Assembly: GCF_030499575.1 (NCBI RefSeq)
Contig: NZ_JASTLC010000001.1
Coordinates: 2,504,001 to 2,568,000 of the forward strand
From: Streptomyces sp. DG2A-72
Lineage (GTDB): Bacteria; Actinomycetota; Actinomycetes; Streptomycetales; Streptomycetaceae
Length of the DNA: 64,000 nt
Direction: 5' to 3'
Of the stretch, positions 7,889-17,564 are shown piece by piece. Below the pieces are notes generated by a model. It had not been told where the DNA came from. It ran no database searches and worked only from the letters and a program-made list of their open reading frames with translations. Numbering within the stretch: the stretch's first letter is position 1; each line of letters starts with the position of its first letter. The translations under genes and the position numbers were made by a program.

Positions 7889-9349
7889 TCAGACCGTCAG
7901 CGAACGGTCCGTCGGGCGGATCGGTGCCGGCAGGTCGCTCACGCCCGTCAGGAAGCGGTCGCACCCGCGGGCGGCCGAGCGGCCCTCCGCGATCGCCCAG
8001 ACGATCAACGACTGACCGCGGCCCGCGTCACCGGCGACGAAGACACCGGGGACGTTGGTCTGGAAGTCGCCGTCACGGGCGATGTTGCCGCGCTCGTCGA
8101 GGTCCAGGCCGAACTGCTCGACCAGGCCGTTCTCCCGGTCGGTGCCGGTGAAGCCCATCGCCAGCGTGACCAGCTGGGCGGGGATCTTGCGCTCCGTGCC
8201 CGGCTTCGGCGTCAGCTTGCCGTCGATGAACTCGACCTCGGTGAGGTGCAGCCACTGGACGTTGCCGTCCTCGTCGCCCTCGAAGTAGGTGGTGGAGACG
8301 GAGTAGACCCGCTCACCGCCCTCCTCGTGCGCGGACGTGACCTTGTAGAGCATCGGGAAGGTCGGCCACGGCTGGTGCGGTGCCCGGTCCTCGCCCGGCC
8401 TGGGCATGATCTCCAGCTGCGTCACCGAGGCCGCGCCCTGCCGGTGGGCGGTGCCCACACAGTCCGCGCCGGTGTCGCCGCCGCCGATGACGACGACGTG
8501 CTTGCCCTCGGCCGTGATGGGGGGCGTCACGAAGTCGCCCTCCTGCACCTTGTTGGCCAGCGGCAGGTACTCCATGGCCTGGTGGATGCCCTTGAGCTCG
8601 CGGCCGGGGACCGGGAGGTCACGGGCGGTCGTCGCACCGGCGGCGATGACGATCGCGTCGTACCGCTTCTTCAGGTCGGTCGCCTTGAGGTCGCGGCCGA
8701 TCTCGATGCCGGTACGGAAGCGGGTGCCCTCCGCGCGCATCTGCTCGATACGGCGGTTGATGTGCCGCTTCTCCATCTTGAACTCGGGGATGCCGTAGCG
8801 CAGGAGGCCGCCGATACGGTCCGCGCGCTCGTAGACGGCGACGGTGTGGCCCGCCCGGGTGAGCTGCTGGGCGGCGGCGAGACCGGCGGGGCCGGACCCG
8901 ATGACCGCGACCGTCTTGCCGGACAGGCGCTCCGGCACCTGCGGGGCGACGTCACCGGTCTCCCATGCCTTGTCGATGATCGAGACTTCGACGTTCTTGA
9001 TGGTGACGGCGGGCTGGTTGATGGCGAGCACACACGCCGACTCGCACGGGGCCGGGCACAGGCGGCCGGTGAACTCCGGGAAGTTGTTCGTGGCGTGCAG
9101 GCGCTCGGACGCGGCGGCCCAGTCCTCGCGGTAGGCGTAGTCGTTCCACTCGGGGATCAGGTTCCCCAGCGGACAGCCGTTGTGGCAGAACGGGATGCCG
9201 CAGTCCATGCAGCGGCTGGCCTGCTTGCTGATGATCGGCAGCAGCGAGCCGGGGACGTAGACCTCGTTCCAGTCCTTGAGGCGTACGTCGACGGGGCGGG
9301 ACTTGGCGACCTCGCGGCCGTGGTTGAGAAAGCCCTTGGGATCAGCCAT
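7889..9349 (-). CDS. gltD: Glutamate synthase (NADPH) small subunit
   Basis: A 486-residue flavoprotein that passes electrons from NADPH to GltB, which makes glutamate from 2-oxoglutarate and glutamine. Two iron-sulfur Cys clusters are visible near the N-terminus ([17 protein letters not shown] and CPAPCESAC). The FAD motif ([14 protein letters not shown]) and the NADPH motif ([14 protein letters not shown]) are intact. Its ATG 9349 overlaps the gltB stop by 8 bp (ATGGCTGA), so the two are translationally coupled. Length is typical of the beta subunit. Confidence 0.97.
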   Translation of the reverse strand: MADPKGFLNHGREVAKSRPVDVRLKDWNEVYVPGSLLPIISKQASRCMDCGIPFCHNGCPLGNLIPEWNDYAYREDWAAASERLHATNNFPEFTGRLCPAPCESACVLAINQPAVTIKNVEVSIIDKAWETGDVAPQVPERLSGKTVAVIGSGPAGLAAAQQLTRAGHTVAVYERADRIGGLLRYGIPEFKMEKRHINRRIEQMRAEGTRFRTGIEIGRDLKATDLKKRYDAIVIAAGATTARDLPVPGRELKGIHQAMEYLPLANKVQEGDFVTPPITAEGKHVVVIGGGDTGADCVGTAHRQGAASVTQLEIMPRPGEDRAPHQPWPTFPMLYKVTSAHEEGGERVYSVSTTYFEGDEDGNVQWLHLTEVEFIDGKLTPKPGTERKIPAQLVTLAMGFTGTDRENGLVEQFGLDLDERGNIARDGDFQTNVPGVFVAGDAGRGQSLIVWAIAEGRSAARGCDRFLTGVSDLPAPIRPTDRSLTV

Positions 9350-12300
9350 TGGTCGCCGCCTCCATCATCTTCTCGGTGATCTCGGTCTCGGAGAGACCGG
9401 CTCGCTCGGCGGCGTCCTTGGCGGCGAGCACTGCCTTGTACGTGCTGGGGATGATCTTGCTGAAGCGGTCCACCGACTCGGACCACTCGGCGAGGAGCTT
9501 CCCGGCGACCGTGGAGCCGGTCTCCTCCGCGTGCCGGCGCACCACGTCGTGCAGCCACTGCTTGTCGGTGTCGTCCAGCTTCTCGATGGCGCCGACGTTG
9601 CCGACGTTCACGTTGTCGCGGTTCAGGTCGATCACGTAGGCGATACCGCCGGACATACCGGCCGCGAAGTTACGGCCCGTCTCGCCCAGCACCACCGCGT
9701 GACCGCCGGTCATGTACTCGCAGCCGTGGTCACCCACGCCCTCGGAGACGACCGTCGCGCCGGAGTTGCGGACGCAGAAGCGCTCGCCCGAACGACCGCG
9801 CAGGAACAGCTCCCCGCCGGTCGCGCCGTACGCGATGGTGTTGCCCGCGATCGTCGAGAACTCGGCGAGGTGGTCGGCGCCCCGGTCGGGACGCACGATC
9901 ACACGGCCGCCCGACAGCCCCTTGCCGACGTAGTCGTTGGCGTCGCCCTCCAGGCGCAGCGTGATGCCGCGCGGCAGGAAGGCACCGAAGGACTGGCCGG
10001 CCGAGCCGGTGAAGGTGATGTCGATGGTGTCGTCGGGCAGGCCCGCGCCACCGAACTTCTTGGTCACCTCGTGGCCGAGCATGGTGCCGACCGTGCGGTT
10101 GATGTTGCGGATGGCGACCTGGGCGCGCACCGGCTGGGCGTCGGTGGCCGAGTCGGCGGCCAGGGCGTCGGCGGCGAGCTTGATCAGCTCGTTGTCGAGC
10201 GCCTTCTCCAGGCCGTGGTCCTGCTGGATCAGCTGGTGGCGCACCGCGCCGTCGGGCAGGTCGGGCACGTGGAACAGCGGCTCCAGGTCCAGGCCCTGCG
10301 CCTTCCAGTGGTCGACGGCACGCGTGACGTCCAGCGTCTCGGCGTGGCCGACGGCCTCCTCGAGGGAGCGGAAGCCCAGCTCGGCGAGGATCTCGCGGAC
10401 CTCCTCGGCGATGAACTGGAAGAAGTTCACGACGTATTCGGCCTTGCCCGCGAACCGGTCGCGCAGAACCGGGTTCTGGGTGGCGATGCCGACCGGGCAG
10501 GTGTCCAGGTGGCACACGCGCATCATGACGCAGCCGGAGACGACGAGCGGCGCGGTCGCGAAACCGAACTCCTCGGCGCCCAGCAGCGCGGCGATGACCA
10601 CGTCACGGCCGGTCTTCAGCTGGCCGTCGGTCTGTACGACGATGCGGTCGCGCAGGCCGTTGAGCAGCAGGGTCTGCTGGGTCTCGGCGAGGCCGAGCTC
10701 CCAGGGACCACCTGCGTGCTTCAAAGACGTGAGGGGAGAAGCGCCCGTGCCACCGTCGTGACCCGAGATGAGCACGACGTCCGCGTGCGCCTTCGACACG
10801 CCGGCCGCGACCGTGCCGACGCCGACCTCCGACACCAGCTTCACGTGAATCCGCGCCTGCGGGTTCGCGTTCTTCAGGTCGTGGATCAGCTGGGCCAGGT
10901 CCTCGATGGAGTAGATGTCGTGGTGCGGCGGCGGGGAGATGAGCCCCACGCCCGGCGTCGAGTGCCGGGTCTTCGCCACCCACGGGTACACCTTGTGGCC
11001 GGGCAGCTGGCCGCCCTCGCCGGGCTTGGCGCCCTGGGCCATCTTGATCTGGATGTCGTCCGCGTTGACCAGGTACTCCGACGTCACGCCGAAGCGGCCG
11101 GAGGCGACCTGCTTGATCGACGAACGGCGGGCCGGGTCGTACAGCCGGTCCGCGTCCTCGCCGCCCTCACCGGTGTTGGACTTGCCGCCCAGCTGGTTCA
11201 TGGCGATGGCGAGGGTCTCGTGCGCCTCCTTGGAGATGGAGCCGTACGACATGGCGCCCGTCGAGAAGCGCTTGACGATCTCGGAGACCGGCTCGACCTC
11301 GTCGATGGAGATCGGCTCGCGGCCCGACTTGAAGCCGAACAGGCCGCGCAGGGTCATCAGCCGCTCGGACTGCTCGTTCACGCGGTCCGTGTACTTCTTG
11401 AAGATGTCGTAGCGCGCGGTGCGGGTGGAGTGCTGGAGGCGGAAGACCGTCTCCGGGTCGAACAGGTGCGGCTCGCCCTCGCGGCGCCACTGGTACTCGC
11501 CGCCTATGTCGAGCGCGCGGTGCGCGGGCGCGATGCCGCTCGCCGGGTAGGCCTTGGCGTGGCGGGCGGCGACCTCCTTGGCGATGACGTCGATGCCGAC
11601 GCCGCCGATCTTGGTGGCGGTGCCGTTGAAGTACTTCTGGACGAAGGTCTCGTCGAGACCGACGGCCTCGAAGACCTGGGCTCCGCGGTAGGAGGCGACG
11701 GTCGAGATGCCCATCTTGGACATGACCTTCAGGACGCCCTTGCCGAGCGCGTAGATCAGGTTGCGGATGGCGTGCTCGGCCTCGATGCCGGGAAGGAACG
11801 TGCCCGCGCGGACCAGGTCCTCGACGGACTCCATCGCCAGGTACGGGTTGACCGCGGCGGCGCCGAAGCCGATGAGCAGGGCGACGTGGTGGACCTCGCG
11901 GACGTCACCGGCCTCGACCAGCAGGCCCACGTGGGTGCGCTGCTTGGTGCGGATGAGGTGGTGGTGGACGGCCGCGGTGAGCAGCAGCGACGGGATCGGC
12001 GCGTGCTCGGCGTCCGAGTGGCGGTCCGAGAGGACGATCAGCCGGGCGCCGTTGTCGATGGCGGCGTCGGCCTCGGCGCAGATCTCGTCGATGCGTGCGG
12101 CGAGGGAGTCACCGCCGCCGGAGACCCGGTACAGGCCGGACAGGGTCGCGGCCTTCATGCCGGGCATGTCGCCGTCGGCGTTGATGTGTATGAGCTTGGC
12201 CAGCTCGTCGTTGTCGATCACCGGGAAGGGCAGGGTGACGCTGCGACACGAGGCGGCCGTCGGCTCCAGCAGGTTGCCCTGCGGGCCGAGGGAACTCCTC

Positions 12301-13946
12301 AGCGAAGTGACCAGCTCTTCGCGGATGGCGTCCAGCGGCGGGTTGGTGACCTGTGCGAACAGCTGGGTGAAGTAGTCGAAGAGCAGGCGCGGGCGGTCGC
12401 TCAGCGCGGCGATCGGCGAGTCGGTGCCCATCGAACCGATCGGCTCGGCACCGGCCTTGGCCATCGGCGCGAGGATGACGCGCAGCTCCTCCTCGGTGTA
12501 GCCGAAGGTCTGCTGGCGGCGAGTGACCGAGGCGTGCGTGTGCACGATGTGCTCGCGCTCGGGCAGGTCGGACAGTTCGATCTCGCCGGCTTCGAGCCAC
12601 TCGGCGTACGGGGCCTCGGTGGCGAGCTGGGCCTTGATCTCGTCGTCCTCGATGATGCGGTGCTCGGCGGTGTCGACGAGGAACATCCGGCCGGGCTGCA
12701 GCCGGCCCTTGCGGACGACCTTGGCGGGGTCGATGTCGAGGACGCCGACCTCGGAGCCGAGGACGACGAGGCCGTCGTCGGTGACCCAGTAGCGGCCGGG
12801 GCGCAGGCCGTTGCGGTCGAGCACGGCACCGACCTGGGTGCCGTCGGTGAAGGTGACACAGGCCGGGCCGTCCCAGGGCTCCATCGTCGTGGCGTGGAAC
12901 TGGTAGAAGGCGCGCCGGGCCGGGTCCATGGAGTCGTGGTTCTCCCACGCCTCCGGGATCATCATCAGCACGGAGTGCGGCAGCGAACGGCCGCCCAGGT
13001 GCAGCAGTTCGAGGACCTCGTCGAAGGAGGCGGAGTCGGACGCCTCGGGCGTACAGATCGGGAAGATCCGGTCGATCTTGTCCTGCTCGCCGAACAGGTC
13101 GGAGACGATCTGGGACTCACGGGCCGCCATCCAGTTGCGGTTGCCCTTGACCGTGTTGATCTCGCCGTTGTGCGCGACGAAGCGGTACGGGTGGGCGAGC
13201 GGCCAGCTCGGGAAGGTGTTGGTGGAGAACCGGGAGTGCACGAGCGCGATCGCGGAGGCGAAGCGGCGGTCGGACAGGTCCGGGAAGAAGGGCTCCAGCT
13301 GGCCGGTGGTCAGCATGCCCTTGTAGACGATGGTCCGCGCGGACAGCGACGGGAAGTAGACGTCGGCCTCACGCTCGGCGCGCTTGCGCAGCACAAAGGC
13401 CTTGCGGTCGAGGTCGATTCCCGTAGCAGGCACAGCGGCGCCGTCGGTGACGAAGATCTGCCGGAAGGCGGGCATCGTCGAGCGGGCGGTGGCACCGAGG
13501 AGTTCGGGTGCGACCGGCACCTCGCGCCAGCCGAGGACCGTCAGCCCCTCGTCGGCCGCGATCGTCTCGATCCGTGAGACAGCCTCGTCCGCGCCGGCTT
13601 CGGGCAGGAAGGCGATACCGACGGCGTACCCACCGGCCTGCGGCAGCTCAAATCCGGCCACCTCACGGAAGAAGGCGTCGGGAACCTGGGAGAGGATGCC
13701 GGCGCCGTCACCCGAGTCGGGCTCGGAGCCGGTGGCGCCGCGATGCTCCAGGTTGCGCAGAACCGTGAGCGCCTGTTCGACCAGCGCATGGCTCGCCTCA
13801 CCGGTGAGGGTGGCCACAAAACCGACGCCACAGGCGTCGTGCTCATTGCGGGGGTCGTACATACCCTGCGCAGCAGGGCGAGCATCCATGAACGACCGGT
13901 TCTGGCCATTCGCGGAGTGCTGGGACGGCTGGCGCGGCGTACGCAT
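9342..13946 (-). CDS. gltB: Glutamate synthase (NADPH) large subunit
   Basis: About 1534 residues in the usual order: class II glutaminase, linker, FMN-binding synthase domain, and C-terminal GXGXG beta-helix. The nucleophile is Cys39 in HDACGVGF, exposed after removal of a 38-residue propeptide. The 3Fe-4S ligands are in [19 protein letters not shown] 13946 ([11 protein letters not shown]) follows GGGAGAG; upstream in-frame codons to 14114 look non-coding. It is first in the gltBD operon. Two GlnR-like half sites lie within 330 bp upstream. The protein supplies glutamate for the nearby trp and his pathways. Confidence 0.96.
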   Translation of the reverse strand: MRTPRQPSQHSANGQNRSFMDARPAAQGMYDPRNEHDACGVGFVATLTGEASHALVEQALTVLRNLEHRGATGSEPDSGDGAGILSQVPDAFFREVAGFELPQAGGYAVGIAFLPEAGADEAVSRIETIAADEGLTVLGWREVPVAPELLGATARSTMPAFRQIFVTDGAAVPATGIDLDRKAFVLRKRAEREADVYFPSLSARTIVYKGMLTTGQLEPFFPDLSDRRFASAIALVHSRFSTNTFPSWPLAHPYRFVAHNGEINTVKGNRNWMAARESQIVSDLFGEQDKIDRIFPICTPEASDSASFDEVLELLHLGGRSLPHSVLMMIPEAWENHDSMDPARRAFYQFHATTMEPWDGPACVTFTDGTQVGAVLDRNGLRPGRYWVTDDGLVVLGSEVGVLDIDPAKVVRKGRLQPGRMFLVDTAEHRIIEDDEIKAQLATEAPYAEWLEAGEIELSDLPEREHIVHTHASVTRRQQTFGYTEEELRVILAPMAKAGAEPIGSMGTDSPIAALSDRPRLLFDYFTQLFAQVTNPPLDAIREELVTSLRSSLGPQGNLLEPTAASCRSVTLPFPVIDNDELAKLIHINADGDMPGMKAATLSGLYRVSGGGDSLAARIDEICAEADAAIDNGARLIVLSDRHSDAEHAPIPSLLLTAAVHHHLIRTKQRTHVGLLVEAGDVREVHHVALLIGFGAAAVNPYLAMESVEDLVRAGTFLPGIEAEHAIRNLIYALGKGVLKVMSKMGISTVASYRGAQVFEAVGLDETFVQKYFNGTATKIGGVGIDVIAKEVAARHAKAYPASGIAPAHRALDIGGEYQWRREGEPHLFDPETVFRLQHSTRTARYDIFKKYTDRVNEQSERLMTLRGLFGFKSGREPISIDEVEPVSEIVKRFSTGAMSYGSISKEAHETLAIAMNQLGGKSNTGEGGEDADRLYDPARRSSIKQVASGRFGVTSEYLVNADDIQIKMAQGAKPGEGGQLPGHKVYPWVAKTRHSTPGVGLISPPPHHDIYSIEDLAQLIHDLKNANPQARIHVKLVSEVGVGTVAAGVSKAHADVVLISGHDGGTGASPLTSLKHAGGPWELGLAETQQTLLLNGLRDRIVVQTDGQLKTGRDVVIAALLGAEEFGFATAPLVVSGCVMMRVCHLDTCPVGIATQNPVLRDRFAGKAEYVVNFFQFIAEEVREILAELGFRSLEEAVGHAETLDVTRAVDHWKAQGLDLEPLFHVPDLPDGAVRHQLIQQDHGLEKALDNELIKLAADALAADSATDAQPVRAQVAIRNINRTVGTMLGHEVTKKFGGAGLPDDTIDITFTGSAGQSFGAFLPRGITLRLEGDANDYVGKGLSGGRVIVRPDRGADHLAEFSTIAGNTIAYGATGGELFLRGRSGERFCVRNSGATVVSEGVGDHGCEYMTGGHAVVLGETGRNFAAGMSGGIAYVIDLNRDNVNVGNVGAIEKLDDTDKQWLHDVVRRHAEETGSTVAGKLLAEWSESVDRFSKIIPSTYKAVLAAKDAAERAGLSETEITEKMMEAATNG

Positions 13947-14020
13947 CGGCTCTCCCGTCGTCGTCAACTTGGCATATGCAGGTGCCGAGGGACGACGCTG
14001 GCCCTCTGCGTGAGTGCAAA

Positions 14021-14036
14021 ATTTCGTGCAGGTTAC
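14021..14036 (-). promoter_or_regulatory. GlnR-like half site upstream of gltB
   Basis: On the minus strand GTAAC-n6-GAAAT resembles the GlnR unit GTnAC-n6-GAAAC. It lies 75-90 bp upstream of the gltB start. No second unit at correct spacing is seen next to it. Confidence 0.35.
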
Positions 14037-14248
14037 ATGATGGGGCGGTTCTCGGGAACCGGATACCGCGTTCCAACATGCGGACGCCGCGGTCGCGGCG
14101 GGGGTACCGCGCACGGCGGCGGAGGTAATGGGGACCGAAGCGGACAGATCGATGTCCGTCAGCCCGAGGGCCGGGGAGGCGTCGTCGTCGACCCCGAGGG
14201 TGCGCGGCAGGCCTCATTGCCCACAGCGCTTACGGCTCATGCCCGGTG

Positions 14249-14275
14249 GTTAAGCAATCGAAACCAGCGAGTAAC
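14249..14275 (+). promoter_or_regulatory. GlnR-like site with three spaced units
   Basis: GTTAA-n6-GAAAC-n6-GTAAC keeps the 5-6-5-6-5 spacing of GlnR boxes, with the second and third units exact. It lies ~305-330 bp upstream of gltB. A fourth unit is weak (TTATG). Confidence 0.4.
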
Positions 14276-14279
14276 GGCT

Positions 14280-14303
14280 ACTTATGCGGCCCAACGCATA
14301 AGT
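14280..14303. repeat. Perfect 9-bp inverted repeat
   Basis: ACTTATGCG and CGCATAAGT are separated by 6 bp, starting 10 bp past the minus-strand VIT stop. It could be a weak terminator for that gene or an operator; its lower GC content than the other terminators in this window favours an operator. Confidence 0.45.
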
Positions 14304-14312
14304 GCGAGTCAC

Positions 14313-15044
14313 CTATCCTACGGCGGTTCCCAGCAGGCTGCCCAGGACGTACGTCACACCGGCCGCCGCGCCACCGAGCGCCAGCTGCCTGAATCCGCTG
14401 AACCACCAGGTCCGCGCCGTCACCTTGGCCACCACGGCACCACACGCGAACAGCCCCACCAGCGCAAGCAGCACGGCCGGCCACAGAGCACTGGCGCCCA
14501 GCAGATACGGCAGCACGGGAAGCAGGGCGCCCAGCGCGAAGGAGCCGAACGACGAGACGGCGGCGACCAGCGGCGACGGCAGATCACCGGGGTCGATGCC
14601 GAGTTCCTCGCGGGCGTGTATCTCCAGGGCCTGCTCGGGATCGCGCGAGAGCTGCCCCGCCACTTCCCGCGCCAGCCAGGGCTCGACCCCGCGCGCCTCA
14701 TAGAGCGCCGCCAGCTCGGCCTCCTCGTCCTTGGGGTGCTTGCGCAGCTCCCGCCGCTCCACGTCCAGTTCCGCCTCGATGAGCTCGCGCTGCGAGGCGA
14801 CGGACGTGTACTCACCGGCGGCCATGGAGAAGGCCCCGGCGGCGAGACCCGCGAGCCCGGCGATCACAATGGTCCGCGGACCGGCCGCGCCGCCCGCGAC
14901 ACCGGTCATCAGGGCGAGGTTGGAGACCAGGCCGTCCATCGCGCCGAAGACGGCGGGGCGCAGCCAGCCGCCGTTCACATCCCGGTGGGTGTGGTTGTCG
15001 CGGTGCGCCTCGTGGAGCGTCGCTTCGGTTTCGATGATGGCCAT
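14313..15044 (-). CDS. VIT1/CCC1-family iron/manganese transporter
   Basis: A 243-residue membrane protein. The N-terminal region has HEAHRDNHTHRDVNGGWLRPAVFG-type sequence, followed by the VIT signature DGLVSNLALMTGVAG and SMAAGEYTSVASQRE. A charged cytoplasmic metal-binding segment rich in Glu (residues ~80-150) follows, then three more helices. Family members export Fe(II) or Mn(II) from the cytoplasm. Start is ATG 15044. A sigma-70-type promoter overlaps an iron-box-like sequence just upstream, so iron-dependent control is likely. It is divergent from the ARH operon. Confidence 0.88.
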   Translation of the reverse strand: MAIIETEATLHEAHRDNHTHRDVNGGWLRPAVFGAMDGLVSNLALMTGVAGGAAGPRTIVIAGLAGLAAGAFSMAAGEYTSVASQRELIEAELDVERRELRKHPKDEEAELAALYEARGVEPWLAREVAGQLSRDPEQALEIHAREELGIDPGDLPSPLVAAVSSFGSFALGALLPVLPYLLGASALWPAVLLALVGLFACGAVVAKVTARTWWFSGFRQLALGGAAAGVTYVLGSLLGTAVG

Positions 15045-15063
15045 GCCGGAGATCCCCCAGAGC

Positions 15064-15104
15064 TAAGGTGAAGCTAAGTTTAGACTGATTCCACTCTTTG
15101 ACAA
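15064..15104 (-). promoter_or_regulatory. VIT promoter overlapped by an iron (DmdR1/IdeR-type) box
   Basis: On the minus strand, TTGTCA (15104-15099) and TAAACT (15082-15077) are 16 bp apart. The 19-bp sequence at 15064-15082 (plus strand TAAGGTGAAGCTAAGTTTA) matches the iron-box consensus TTAGGTTAGGCTAACCTAA at 13 of 19 positions and covers the -10 hexamer, as expected for a repressor site. Confidence 0.6.
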
Positions 15105-15144
15105 GGCCAAACTTACGCCCCTGATTCCTCTCCCGCCAGCAAGG

Positions 15145-15163
15145 AAAGGCTGAGCTAACCTGC
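15145..15163. promoter_or_regulatory. Second iron-box-like sequence
   Basis: AAAGGCTGAGCTAACCTGC keeps the GCTAACCT half of the iron box exactly and matches 12 of 19 positions overall. It lies about 154 bp before the first ARH gene and 100 bp upstream of VIT, so it could serve either. Confidence 0.35.
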
Positions 15164-15316
15164 GCTTTTACCATCGAGCGCTCATTCGACAGAGAGCATG
15201 CACAGATGTCGACCGGGTGACACTGAGGCCCCCGACGCTCTCCCGGACCCCTCCGGTGGGACACATCCGCAAAGGGCTCCGCGCCCTGGGAGGAGCCCCC
15301 GGAGGAGAGGCCCCCT

Positions 15317-16444
15317 ATGGCATCGATCGCCTGCGTTCCCTCGGCCCCGGCGCCCGGGCACGCCGCCGAACTACGCGACCGGGCACGCGGCGCACTGCTC
15401 GGCCTCGCCGTCGGCGACGCCCTCGGAGCCCCCGCCGAGAACATGAAGCCCTCCGAGATCCGCGCCCGCTGGGGCCGTATCACCGGTTACGTCGCCGAGA
15501 AGCCGGCCGGCACGGACGACACGGAGTACGCGATCTTCTCCGGCCTGCTGCTCGCCCGCCACGGCAGCGCCCTCACCCCCTCCCATGTGGAGACGGCCTG
15601 GCACAAGTGGATCGCCGACCGCGACGAGGGCCCCTTCCGCGGCGCCGGCTTCAGTGAACGCGGCACCCTGGAGAACCTCCGCCGCGGTCTCGCCGCCCCC
15701 ATCTCCGCCCAGCACCGCCACGCCTGGAGCGACGGCCTCGCCATGCGCGCGGCGCCCTTCGGCGTCTTCGCCTCCGGACGCCCGGCCGAAGCGGCCCGTC
15801 TCGTGGCGATCGACGGCTCGGTCAGCCATGACGGCGAGGGCATCTACGGCGGCCAGGCGGTGGCGGCCGGAGTCGCCGCGGCGATGGCAGGCGCCCCGAC
15901 GATCGCCGTGGTCGCATCCGCCCTCGCCGTCGTCCCGGACGACTCCTGGACGGCCCGCTCCCTGCGCCGCGCCGTCGCCGTCGCCCACCGCGGCGAACGC
16001 GCGGTCCGCTCCGCGGTCGTCATCGGCGGCTACCCCTGGACCGACCTCGCCCCCGAAGCCGTCGCCCTCGCCTTCGGCGCCTACGCGGCAGCCGACGGCG
16101 ACTTCGTCCAGGCCGTACTGACCGCCGTGAACATGGGCCGCGACGCCGACACCACGGCAGCGGTCGCGGGCGCACTCGCCGGCGCGACCCAGGGCGCGTC
16201 CGCCATCCCGTCCGACTGGGCCGCCGCCATCGGCCCGGCCCGCGGCAGCTGCCTGCCGTCGATGAGGGGCCACCATGTGCTGGATGTGGCGGACCTGCTG
16301 ACGGGAGAAGAGGACGCGGAGGCAGAGGAACGGCAGGACGATCTCGTACGACCGGATGGCCTCGTACGACATGAGGGGCGGGCGGAGTCCGACCCCGTGG
16401 CCCTCTATGTCCTCGCCGCCGACGAGGACGAGGTGCGGCCGTGA
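15317..16444 (+). CDS. ADP-ribosylglycohydrolase family protein 1 (ARH/DraG fold)
   Basis: A 375-residue ARH/DraG-type hydrolase. Metal-binding signatures are intact: GDALGAPAE at 33-41, TDDT at 66-69, and GRDADTT at 274-280. The NGSxMR-like loop appears as SDGLAMRAAP (~138-146). The family cleaves N- or O-glycosidic bonds of ADP-ribose to proteins or small molecules with two Mg(II)/Mn(II) ions. ATG 15317 follows GAGGAGAGG. The C-terminal ~50 residues are acidic and unconserved-looking. It is first of four tandem paralogues; its stop overlaps the next GTG (GTGA). The substrate is unknown. Confidence 0.85.
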   Translation: MASIACVPSAPAPGHAAELRDRARGALLGLAVGDALGAPAENMKPSEIRARWGRITGYVAEKPAGTDDTEYAIFSGLLLARHGSALTPSHVETAWHKWIADRDEGPFRGAGFSERGTLENLRRGLAAPISAQHRHAWSDGLAMRAAPFGVFASGRPAEAARLVAIDGSVSHDGEGIYGGQAVAAGVAAAMAGAPTIAVVASALAVVPDDSWTARSLRRAVAVAHRGERAVRSAVVIGGYPWTDLAPEAVALAFGAYAAADGDFVQAVLTAVNMGRDADTTAAVAGALAGATQGASAIPSDWAAAIGPARGSCLPSMRGHHVLDVADLLTGEEDAEAEERQDDLVRPDGLVRHEGRAESDPVALYVLAADEDEVRP

Positions 16445-17556
16445 CCCGGCGGGTGGAGGGGCTGTTGCTGGGGCTGGCCGCCGGGGACGCCGCCGGCTGG
16501 CCGGCCGCCCGGCACCGGGCGGCCCGGATGCCGGAGTGGACGCGGCGCCTGACGCGCGAACTGGACACGTTCGCGGAGCAGAACGCGACGACCACGCTCC
16601 CCGTGCCGATCGCGCTGAACCAGCCCCCGGAACCCCTCCGCCTCGGCCCGTCCGACGACGCGGAGTGGGCGGTGTTCGCGGCGGAGGCCGTGCTGCGGGC
16701 CGGGGACGACAGCGCGCTGGGCGATCTGAGCCGGGAGCGCCGTACGCGGGCCGCCATCGATCTGACCTGGAACGCGGTCGCGAGCGAAGTCGCGGCGGCG
16801 GCCGAACGCGCCCCGGAGATCGAGTCGGCGGTGCTCCCGCTGCGCGCCCGTATCTCGGTCCGGGCGGGTCTCGGCAACCTGGCCACCGGACTGCGCCCAC
16901 CCGCGACCGGCCACGACAACCCGCACTACTTCGACGACGCGGCGTGCGTACGGGCCTGTGTGCTGGCCGTGGCCCACCCCGGCGACCCCGAACTCGCCGC
17001 CTCCCTCGCCGAGTTCGACGCCCGCTACACCCAGGACGGCGACGGAGTGCACGGTGCGCGTGCGATGGCGGCGGCAGTTTCGCTGGCGCTGGTCGGAGCG
17101 GAGGTCGAGGCCTGCGCGCGGGCGGCCCTCGCGGAACTCCCCGAGTCCACCGAGGTCGGCCGCAACGCCCGCCACGCGCTGAAGCTGGCGGCCGACACAG
17201 ACAGCGCCTTCGCGCTGATCCCGCTCCTGGAGCACCAGATCGTCGACCACGTCTACAGCTACGGCATCGCCGCCGCCGAAACGGTCCCGGTCGCCCTGGC
17301 CCTGGCGACCGCGGCGCACGGCAGGATCGCCGAGGCGGTCCCCGCGGCGGCCTGTCTGTCCCGGCTCGCGGACTCGGCCCCGGCGCTCGTGGGCGCCCTG
17401 ACCGGCGCACTCGGCGGTGGCGCGGCGATCCCGGCGACCTGGCGGGACACCTGCCGCACCCTCTCCGGCTGCGTCCTCCCCCGCCTGACCGGCACCGACC
17501 TGGTGGAACTCGCCGAACTCCTGGAAGCCGTACAACCGGCCCCACCGGGAGGATGA
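16441..17556 (+). CDS. ADP-ribosylglycohydrolase family protein 2, degenerate active site
   Basis: A 371-residue ARH-fold protein that starts at GTG 16441, overlapping gene 1 by 4 bp. The family shape is kept (LLGLAAGDAAGWPA at the N-terminus; GALTGALGGGAAIP at the C-terminus). The metal ligands are altered: SDDA at 71-74 replaces TDDT, and CLSRLADSAPA (305-315) replaces the GxDxDT motif, losing its second Asp and the following Thr. The loop expected to carry NGSxMR is also not recognisable. It is therefore probably a pseudoenzyme, a scaffold or a regulator for the neighbouring active paralogues. Frame and coding character are intact, so it is not a pseudogene. Confidence 0.75.
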   Translation: MTRRVEGLLLGLAAGDAAGWPAARHRAARMPEWTRRLTRELDTFAEQNATTTLPVPIALNQPPEPLRLGPSDDAEWAVFAAEAVLRAGDDSALGDLSRERRTRAAIDLTWNAVASEVAAAAERAPEIESAVLPLRARISVRAGLGNLATGLRPPATGHDNPHYFDDAACVRACVLAVAHPGDPELAASLAEFDARYTQDGDGVHGARAMAAAVSLALVGAEVEACARAALAELPESTEVGRNARHALKLAADTDSAFALIPLLEHQIVDHVYSYGIAAAETVPVALALATAAHGRIAEAVPAAACLSRLADSAPALVGALTGALGGGAAIPATWRDTCRTLSGCVLPRLTGTDLVELAELLEAVQPAPPGG

Positions 17557-17564
17557 TTCGGGGC

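Larger units (their letters stand above)
13947..14312. other. 366-bp gltB upstream region without a gene
   Basis: No credible ORF is present. It must contain the gltB promoter. It holds two GlnR-like half sites (14021-14036 and 14249-14275) and a perfect 9-bp inverted repeat at 14280-14303 just past the VIT-gene stop. Confidence 0.6.

Noticed and set aside
9276..13577. Plus-strand ORF of 1433 codons opposite gltB
   Set aside because: Product is Gly/Val/Asp-rich with no domain pattern; it mirrors the codon structure of gltB and gltD.
15198..15316. Leader ORF upstream of the ARH operon
   Set aside because: The reading frame from ATG 15198 simply runs on as a shadow frame of ARH1, with no ribosome site.
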